Source: Rhizobiales bacterium 65-79
GTDB taxonomy: Bacteria; Pseudomonadota; Alphaproteobacteria; Rhizobiales; Rhizobiaceae
Assembly: GCA_001896885.1 (NCBI GenBank)
Contig: MKRJ01000046.1
Location: 1-64,000 of the forward strand
Length of the DNA: 64,000 bases
Reading direction: 5' to 3'
The translations under genes were made by a program, and so were the position numbers. Positions within the stretch are counted from its first letter, which is position 1. Each line of letters opens with the position of its first letter. This document shows, piece after piece, positions 59,259 through 64,000 of this stretch. The notes under the pieces are model-generated. The model was not told the DNA's origin and ran no database searches. It saw only the letters and a program-made list of their open reading frames with translations.

Positions 59259-60245
59259 CTAAGGCAACGCTGGAACCCGCCCGACCGGGAAAAAGCCGAC
59301 CGTCACGCGGCCTTCGCGTATGGTGACGGGCACCATGGGATCGTTGCCGAGCGCACTGACCAGGGCGAGGCCGCGATCGATGTCCTTCGCTTCTTCCGGG
59401 AATGCGAGCTTGAGCGCCGCGGCGAGTTCCTGCGGATTGCTTAATCTTACCGTGAGGTCGGCATCGAGCCGGCCCTCTTCATCGACCGAAGCACGGCCCT
59501 TGACCGTGACGCTGGCGTCGTCGCTCGGCGCGAGCATGAGTTTTTGTATCTGCGCCGAGCGGCCGCGAAAGCTTCGCACATCGTGAAGCGCCAGGCCGGC
59601 CCCGCCAGCGACGGTCACGTCGGCATCCCCGGAAAGCGGCGGCAACGCCTCCAGGTCGGGCAGCGACGGCCCGAAATCCAGCCCTTCGAAATGGCTCCGA
59701 AGATCGACGTCCGCGCCGGCCATGCTCGCCCTGCCGCACATGGAAGTGACGGTGAAGATCGGTTCCGCCTGGGTGCGCTCGGCGACCAGCATCTTGCCGC
59801 GGACCTCGACCGAGGCGTCATGGCCGAGCGGCGGAAAGAGCTCGCCTTGCATCCTCTTCCAATGGACCACGATCGGCCCTGTATTGGGCGCCTGGACAAG
59901 CGCCGGCGCCGCCAGGCGGATATGGATGCGCCGGGGATCGTATATGGTTGCGAAGGCGAGCATCGACGCCGCCGAGAACACCGAGGCGCTCGCCGGGTCG
60001 ACGTAGCGGATCGACTTGCACTGCAGGATGAACCGCAGGGGAAAGCCGTGCACCTCATGGTCGGCGCAATCGGCGGTCGCCCCCGTCTCGCGCAAGGCCG
60101 CGAGCGTCGCCTCGACGCGTTGCCGGATGACGCCGGCGAAATGCATCCAGGCGAGGGTGTAGGCGATACAGAGCAGGACCAGGAGCAGCGGCAGCCACAG
60201 GAAACGCGCATATCGGCGGCGGCGCGGCGGGTTACTTGACGTCAT
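59259..60245 (-). CDS. DUF2125 domain protein, membrane-anchored
   Basis: 328-aa protein with an Arg-rich start (MTSSNPPRRRRYARF), one membrane helix (about 16-36), and a long beta-rich periplasmic DUF2125 domain with two Cys (TADCADHEVHG and ILQCKSIRY) that may pair. The family is conserved in Alphaproteobacteria; function unknown. The start ATG 60245 is chosen; an upstream start at 60278 would crowd the divergent gene's promoter. Convergent with tyrC. Confidence 0.85.
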   Translation of the reverse strand: MTSSNPPRRRRYARFLWLPLLLVLLCIAYTLAWMHFAGVIRQRVEATLAALRETGATADCADHEVHGFPLRFILQCKSIRYVDPASASVFSAASMLAFATIYDPRRIHIRLAAPALVQAPNTGPIVVHWKRMQGELFPPLGHDASVEVRGKMLVAERTQAEPIFTVTSMCGRASMAGADVDLRSHFEGLDFGPSLPDLEALPPLSGDADVTVAGGAGLALHDVRSFRGRSAQIQKLMLAPSDDASVTVKGRASVDEEGRLDADLTVRLSNPQELAAALKLAFPEEAKDIDRGLALVSALGNDPMVPVTIREGRVTVGFFPVGRVPALP

Positions 60246-60300
60246 GCGTTCGCTCTCGCTAGCCATTGCGCCATCCATGCATGGAACCGAGGCAGGCCAT

Positions 60301-60822
60301 ATGGGCGATTTTTGGGTTTTCGGCTACGGCTCGCTGATCTGGCGGCCCGGCTTCGCCCATGTAGAGACGCGACGCGCCCATCTCCATGGCTTCCGACGGT
60401 CGCTGTGCATCTATTCCTGGGTTCATCGCGGCACCGAGGCGCGGCCCGGCCTTGTGCTGGGGCTCGACCGCGGCGGCTCCTGTGTCGGCCTCGCCTTCCG
60501 CGTGCCCAGGGAATTGGAGGACGAGGTGACCGCCTATCTGCGCGAGCGCGAACTGGTGACCAACGTTTATCTGGAACGCCGCCTGAAGGTCCGTCTCGAA
60601 GGCGGCGGCGCCGTCCAGGCGCTGGCCTTCGTCGTCGACCGCTCGCATCGGCAATATGCCGGCAGGCTCGACGCCGGCCACGCCGCATCCGTCGTGCACG
60701 GCGCCGTCGGCCAGTCCGGGCGCAACGAGGATTATGTCTTCAGCACCGTCCAGCATCTCGAAGCCCTCGGCATCCACGATCATTGGTTGGAAAGCGTCGC
60801 CGCGAAGCTTTCCCACGATTAG
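60301..60822 (+). CDS. Gamma-glutamylcyclotransferase (ChaC/GGCT type)
   Basis: 173-aa enzyme of the ChaC/GGCT fold, predicted to release 5-oxoproline from glutathione or gamma-glutamyl peptides. Diagnostic start VFGYGSLIWRPGF (YGSL) and the VPRELEDEVTAYLREREL segment with the catalytic Glu region. ATG 60301 has GAGGC upstream; an in-frame start at 60244 overlaps DUF2125. It sits beside plsC and the grx/glo genes are elsewhere. Confidence 0.88.
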   Translation: MGDFWVFGYGSLIWRPGFAHVETRRAHLHGFRRSLCIYSWVHRGTEARPGLVLGLDRGGSCVGLAFRVPRELEDEVTAYLRERELVTNVYLERRLKVRLEGGGAVQALAFVVDRSHRQYAGRLDAGHAASVVHGAVGQSGRNEDYVFSTVQHLEALGIHDHWLESVAAKLSHD

Positions 60823-60845
60823 ACGGCGTCCGTGCAAACCAATCT

Positions 60846-61655
60846 CTAACCGGCGGCTGCGGCCGCTTCCGAAACATTCACCCCGAGCTGCCTGAGGCGC
60901 TCGAGCGCTGTCGGCGGCAGGGGCGGCGGGTTCTTCGACCGCGCCGCGTCGACGAGCAACGTGTCGCAGGCCTTTTCGGTTTCCTCGACCAGCCGCGCCA
61001 TGAACTCGCGCTTGGAAAGACCCGGCGGGATCGGCGGCAGGAAGCGCGCCTTGATGACGCCCGGGTAGCGCAGGAACTTTCGTCGCGGCCAATAGAGCCC
61101 GGCCATATGGGCGACAGGAACGACGGGAAGGTCGAGACGGGAGTATATCTCCGCGATGCCATGCTTGTAGGCCGGCTCGGCGCCCGGCGGCCGACGCGTC
61201 CCCTCCGGATAAATGATGATCTGTCGGCCCTGCTCGACACGCTTGCGGGCCTCGACGATCACCTTCCGCAGCGCCTTCGCCGGGCTTCCCCGATCGATCG
61301 GGATCATGTTCATCTTGCCGAGATACCAGCCGAAGAAGGGAATCCATGTCAGCTCGCGCTTGAGGATATAGACCGCATCGGGGATATGCGGCACCAGCGC
61401 GAACGTATCCCAGAAGGATTGGTGCTTGGGCGCCAGTATATAGGCGCCGACGGGCAGGTTCTCCTGCCCCGTCACCTCGCTGTCGGTGCCGGCCAGCACC
61501 TTCTGCAGCCACAGATTGGTGCGAGCCCAGAACTTCGGCGCCCACCACGCACGCTTGCGTTCGACGAGAAAATAGAATGGCGTGAAGACGATCATCTCGA
61601 CGACCGTGGCGGCGTAGAGCGCCAGGTTGAACGCCAGCGAGCGAAGAAAGATCAT
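60846..61655 (-). CDS. plsC: 1-acyl-sn-glycerol-3-phosphate acyltransferase
   Basis: 269-aa membrane acyltransferase making phosphatidic acid. An N-terminal hydrophobic segment (about 1-32) is followed by HQSFWD (His78-Asp83, HX4D) and the YPEGTRRPPG motif. Located with ydcF and ftsX-ftsE, a common rhizobial envelope gene neighbourhood. The C-terminal Pro/Leu-rich tail is about 30 residues longer than the minimal enzyme. Confidence 0.93.
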   Translation of the reverse strand: MIFLRSLAFNLALYAATVVEMIVFTPFYFLVERKRAWWAPKFWARTNLWLQKVLAGTDSEVTGQENLPVGAYILAPKHQSFWDTFALVPHIPDAVYILKRELTWIPFFGWYLGKMNMIPIDRGSPAKALRKVIVEARKRVEQGRQIIIYPEGTRRPPGAEPAYKHGIAEIYSRLDLPVVPVAHMAGLYWPRRKFLRYPGVIKARFLPPIPPGLSKREFMARLVEETEKACDTLLVDAARSKNPPPLPPTALERLRQLGVNVSEAAAAAG

Positions 61656-61901
61656 GAACCAGCGTCCCGAATCCGGAATTCACGCCATTTCCGGGAGCGC
61701 CGCACGAATTTCGGATTCGATGAGGACACCAGCAAGTTTGTCACTCTAGCGTGGTTTTCGGATTTGAAATTCGTTCGCGGGTCTCGATCCTTCATGTGAC
61801 GGATTTCAAATCCGCCACACCAGTCCGAAATATTCCGGAGCCGTTCGATACATGCGGGCTTGGCAAAAGGCAAACGCCCGCGCCGGGCGGAGCGCGAGGA
61901 T
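61656..61901. repeat. intergenic region with a 12-bp perfect inverted repeat
   Basis: 246 bases between plsC and ydcF. CGGATTTGAAAT (61759-61770) and ATTTCAAATCCG (61803-61814) are perfect inverted arms 32 bases apart, extended by GTGG/CCAC. Further GAATTTCGGATTC-like blocks occur nearby. An operator cluster or remnant repeat; a short reading frame across it is not a gene. Confidence 0.6.
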
Positions 61902-62621
61902 CTATTCCATCGCGGCGCTGATCACGGTGTGGTCGGCCTCGTGCGAGGGATCGGCGGGCAGCACGCTTCGGGCCAGCGCCGCCAGATACTTCACATATTC
62001 CGTGGCGAGCACGCGCACGGCATCCGGCTTGGTCAGCCAGCTTCCGTCGTCCAGTCTCGAATTGACCACCGGATAGGGCTCGACGCTCGCCCGCGGCAGC
62101 AACCGGTGCATCTCCAGCAGGCTGCGCGGCATGTGATAGTTGTTGGTGACGAGGATGACGCTGCCATAGTCGTGCTCGGCCATCCATTTCGCGCTCTGCT
62201 CGGCGTTTCCGACCGTATCGATCGCCTCATGGTCGATATCGACGCAGCAGGAAAAAAGCCGCTTGTCGCCGCCCGTTACTTCGCGCAGCGCCTTACGGCC
62301 GGAATGCGGATTGACCCCGCTGATGAGCAGGCGCTTCCCTTTGCCGGACTTCAGGAGATCAACCGCCGCAGCCAGGCGCGATTGTCCGCCGGTCAGCACG
62401 ATGATGCCGTCGGCCGCACGCATATTGGCGGGCTGGGTGAGCAGGCTGACATGCTCGGCGAAAAAGCCGAAACCGACCGCAAGCGCGCAAGCAATCCCTG
62501 CCCCGCCCCACAGGGCGAGACGCATATGGCGCCAGAAGCGGCTCGGTGACGACAGAGGCTTTTCGGACTGCGCCCCGTCCCGGGTACTGGCCTGCCCTTC
62601 CGTGGATTCGCAAGCGTCCAT
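61902..62621 (-). CDS. YdcF-family (DUF218) envelope protein
   Basis: 239-aa DUF218/YdcF protein. A disordered start (1-35) and one membrane helix (about 41-62, LALWGGAGIACALAVGFGFF) precede the conserved domain with GIIVLTGGQSRL, KRLLISGVNPHSGR, and VILVTNNYHMPRS. Homologues are linked to cell-envelope sugar or peptidoglycan metabolism. ATG 62621 is chosen; a longer TTG start is unlikely. It lies between ftsX and plsC on the same strand. Confidence 0.88.
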   Translation of the reverse strand: MDACESTEGQASTRDGAQSEKPLSSPSRFWRHMRLALWGGAGIACALAVGFGFFAEHVSLLTQPANMRAADGIIVLTGGQSRLAAAVDLLKSGKGKRLLISGVNPHSGRKALREVTGGDKRLFSCCVDIDHEAIDTVGNAEQSAKWMAEHDYGSVILVTNNYHMPRSLLEMHRLLPRASVEPYPVVNSRLDDGSWLTKPDAVRVLATEYVKYLAALARSVLPADPSHEADHTVISAAME

Positions 62622-62728
62622 TATGCTAGCGATAACAGTCAATTAAGGCGGCAGCTAGCCGAAACGGCGCTGCTCTCCCACAATAAGTTACCGCCCGTCG
62701 CGGACCGTGATCAAACGAGGAAGGCATT

Positions 62729-63748
62729 CTATCGCTCCGGCTGATGCGCCTCTATGTCGGCTAAGTAGCGCACGACCGTGAAATGCGAAGTGGCCGCGGT
62801 AAGGCCTGCGATGACGAGCACGATCAGCGCAACGCCGGCATAACCGCTCGAATCGATGGAGAAATTGCCGAAGAGCGCCGCCGCCTGATCGGCTTGCGGA
62901 GTGGCCATGTTGCGGGCCGATAGCCAGGCGAACACCAGGAAGACGATGATCGCGCCGATGCCGCCCGCGGCCGCGCCCTTCAGCCCCATCGTCAGGAAAT
63001 GTCCGCGGAATTCGGAGGCGATGAAGCGGGCGTCGGCGCCGACGAAATGCAGCACCTCTATGATGTGGCCGTTGCCGGCCATGGCGCCGCGCGTGGCGAA
63101 CACGACCGAAAGCACAGTCGCGGAAAGCATCAGCGCGAGAACGGTGACGCCGATGGTCACCGTCATGTGGGCCATGGCGATCAGGCGGTCCACCCAGCTA
63201 CGGTGGTCGTCAAGGCTGGCGCTTGGGATCTGCGCCTTGATGAGGTCGCGCATGGCCGCGAAGTCCGGCGGGTGCGCCGTGTCGATGGTGACAACGACGA
63301 GGCGCGGGACCGGCAGTTCGTCGATGTCGAGGCCCTTGCCCAGCCACGGCTCGAGCAGCCGCGCGGTTGCCTCGCGATCGACGATCGACGCGCCGGTGAC
63401 GCCCTTGAAACGCAAGGCGATCTCCTGCGCCGACTTCAAGGCCTGCTCCATGTCGAGTCCGTCGGCCGGCTTGATTTGGATGGTGGCCTCGCGCGAGATC
63501 TGCCCTTCCCAGGTGGCTGCGGCGCCGCGCACCAGTGTCACGGCGCCGAGCGTCAGGCAGGAGAGGAACGTCATGATGGCGATGACGAAGATCAGGGCCC
63601 GCCCGGCGATGTTCTGGCTCGGCACGATCGGCGCCATCGGACGCTGCGCCTGCTGTGGCCGCGCCGCGCCCGGCGCATAGGGCGACGGAGCCTGTTCGGA
63701 CGGCGCGCCGGTCTCCGCGAAAGTGTTGCCGCCCGCCGCCTCAGTCAT
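62729..63748 (-). CDS. ftsX: FtsX, divisome ABC permease
   Basis: 339-aa inner-membrane protein with an N-terminal disordered tail, four helices (about 50-72, 195-220, 245-270, 295-315) and a periplasmic loop (about 80-185) between the first two. With FtsE it couples ATP use to activation of peptidoglycan hydrolases at the division site. The start overlaps the ftsE stop by 8 bases, as is usual. M23 hydrolases are the known partners in other bacteria; one is at the left end of this window. Confidence 0.93.
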   Translation of the reverse strand: MTEAAGGNTFAETGAPSEQAPSPYAPGAARPQQAQRPMAPIVPSQNIAGRALIFVIAIMTFLSCLTLGAVTLVRGAAATWEGQISREATIQIKPADGLDMEQALKSAQEIALRFKGVTGASIVDREATARLLEPWLGKGLDIDELPVPRLVVVTIDTAHPPDFAAMRDLIKAQIPSASLDDHRSWVDRLIAMAHMTVTIGVTVLALMLSATVLSVVFATRGAMAGNGHIIEVLHFVGADARFIASEFRGHFLTMGLKGAAAGGIGAIIVFLVFAWLSARNMATPQADQAAALFGNFSIDSSGYAGVALIVLVIAGLTAATSHFTVVRYLADIEAHQPER

Positions 63749-64000
63749 AGATGTCGAGCCTTCCGCTGGAGAGGATCATGCGCCTCGCGTCGACCTGCTC
63801 CATCAGGGTCACGTCGTGGGTAGCGATCACCACCGCGGTGCCCAAGCGGTTGAGTTCGATGAAGAGCCTCAGCAGCCGGCGTGCCAGGGGCGGGTCGACA
63901 TTGCCGGTGGGTTCATCCGCGAGCAGGATCTCCGGCTGTTCGATCAGCGCCCGCGCGATCGCCGCGCGCTGCTTCTCGCCGCCGGAAAGCACCGGCGGCA
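63741..64000 (-). CDS. ftsE: FtsE, divisome ABC ATPase (3' part; 5' end outside window)
   Basis: Partial: about 86 C-terminal residues are visible. They show the ABC signature LSGGEKQRAAIARAL, Walker B EILLADEPTGN and the H-loop VVIATHDVTLMEQVD, followed by the short FtsE tail. Walker A lies outside. It overlaps ftsX by 8 bases. No anomaly seen. Confidence 0.93.
   Translation of the reverse strand, partial: PPVLSGGEKQRAAIARALIEQPEILLADEPTGNVDPPLARRLLRLFIELNRLGTAVVIATHDVTLMEQVDARRMILSSGRLDIYD

Noticed and set aside
61652-61873. Short minus-strand frame across the plsC-ydcF gap
   Set aside because: It runs through the inverted repeat, has no family match and no ribosome-binding site.

Overview
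This window comes from the chromosome of a high-GC alphaproteobacterium of the order Hyphomicrobiales, most likely a Phyllobacteriaceae-type organism (Mesorhizobium/Aminobacter/Chelativorans-like). The reasons are the gene order (lysC-ptsP-prfA-prmC-DUF4167-clpB, secA next to a SurA/PpiC-type isomerase and argJ, ftsE-ftsX-ydcF-plsC), a SAM-II riboswitch on metA, a CtrA box near a Flp pilin gene, and 100-150 bp palindromic intergenic repeats. No rRNA, tRNA, CRISPR, transposase or phage gene lies inside the window. The left edge is the leader and promoter of a leftward rRNA operon whose 16S gene should start just outside it. The genus assignment is an inference from memory, not a search result.

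Layout. 1-385: rRNA operon promoter, boxA and leader. 0.67-6.1 kb: cell-wall enzymes (M23 peptidase, L,D-transpeptidase) and a YbaL-type antiporter. 6.2-9.4 kb: oxyR/katG divergon. 9.6-19.4 kb: leftward housekeeping run clpB (with a heat-shock promoter), DUF4167, prmC, prfA, ptsP, lysC. 19.7-27.3 kb: two ABC importers, one leftward iron(III)/COG1840-like and one rightward Ssu/Tau-like, interspersed with repeats. 27.5 kb: ubiG. 28.3-34.3 kb: accessory block with VapBC, a DMT exporter, LysR/tautomerase, a metal-dependent hydrolase, an amidase and a GNAT. 34.4-37.8 kb: DUF1178, nitrilase, grxC, comF and a methyltransferase. 37.8-38.4 kb: a 57-residue Flp pilin missed by length-limited gene finding, and a one-helix membrane protein. 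38.5-47.7 kb: mutT, GNAT, argJ, then marR/CLC, then the isomerase and secA. 47.9-56 kb: small secreted protein, MFS, queuosine-precursor transporter, rpmB, DUF3108, gloB, methyltransferase, YddA-like ABC protein and two small proteins. 56-64 kb: metA, hisC-tyrC, DUF2125, gamma-glutamylcyclotransferase, plsC, ydcF, ftsX and the 3' part of ftsE.

Most informative regulation: a SAM-II aptamer followed by an intrinsic terminator in front of metA; a very compact preQ1-I-like element directly abutting the yhhQ start codon, in which the pseudoknot appears to use the AUG itself; an RpoH-type promoter for clpB; a CtrA box upstream of the pilin gene; and a perfect palindrome between marR and a CLC gene. 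MetA carries Glu111, which predicts acetyl-CoA rather than succinyl-CoA use. The CLC protein lacks three of the textbook functional side chains. No wholly unknown multi-gene system was found; the novelty is mainly in RNA and regulatory elements and in unusual family members.
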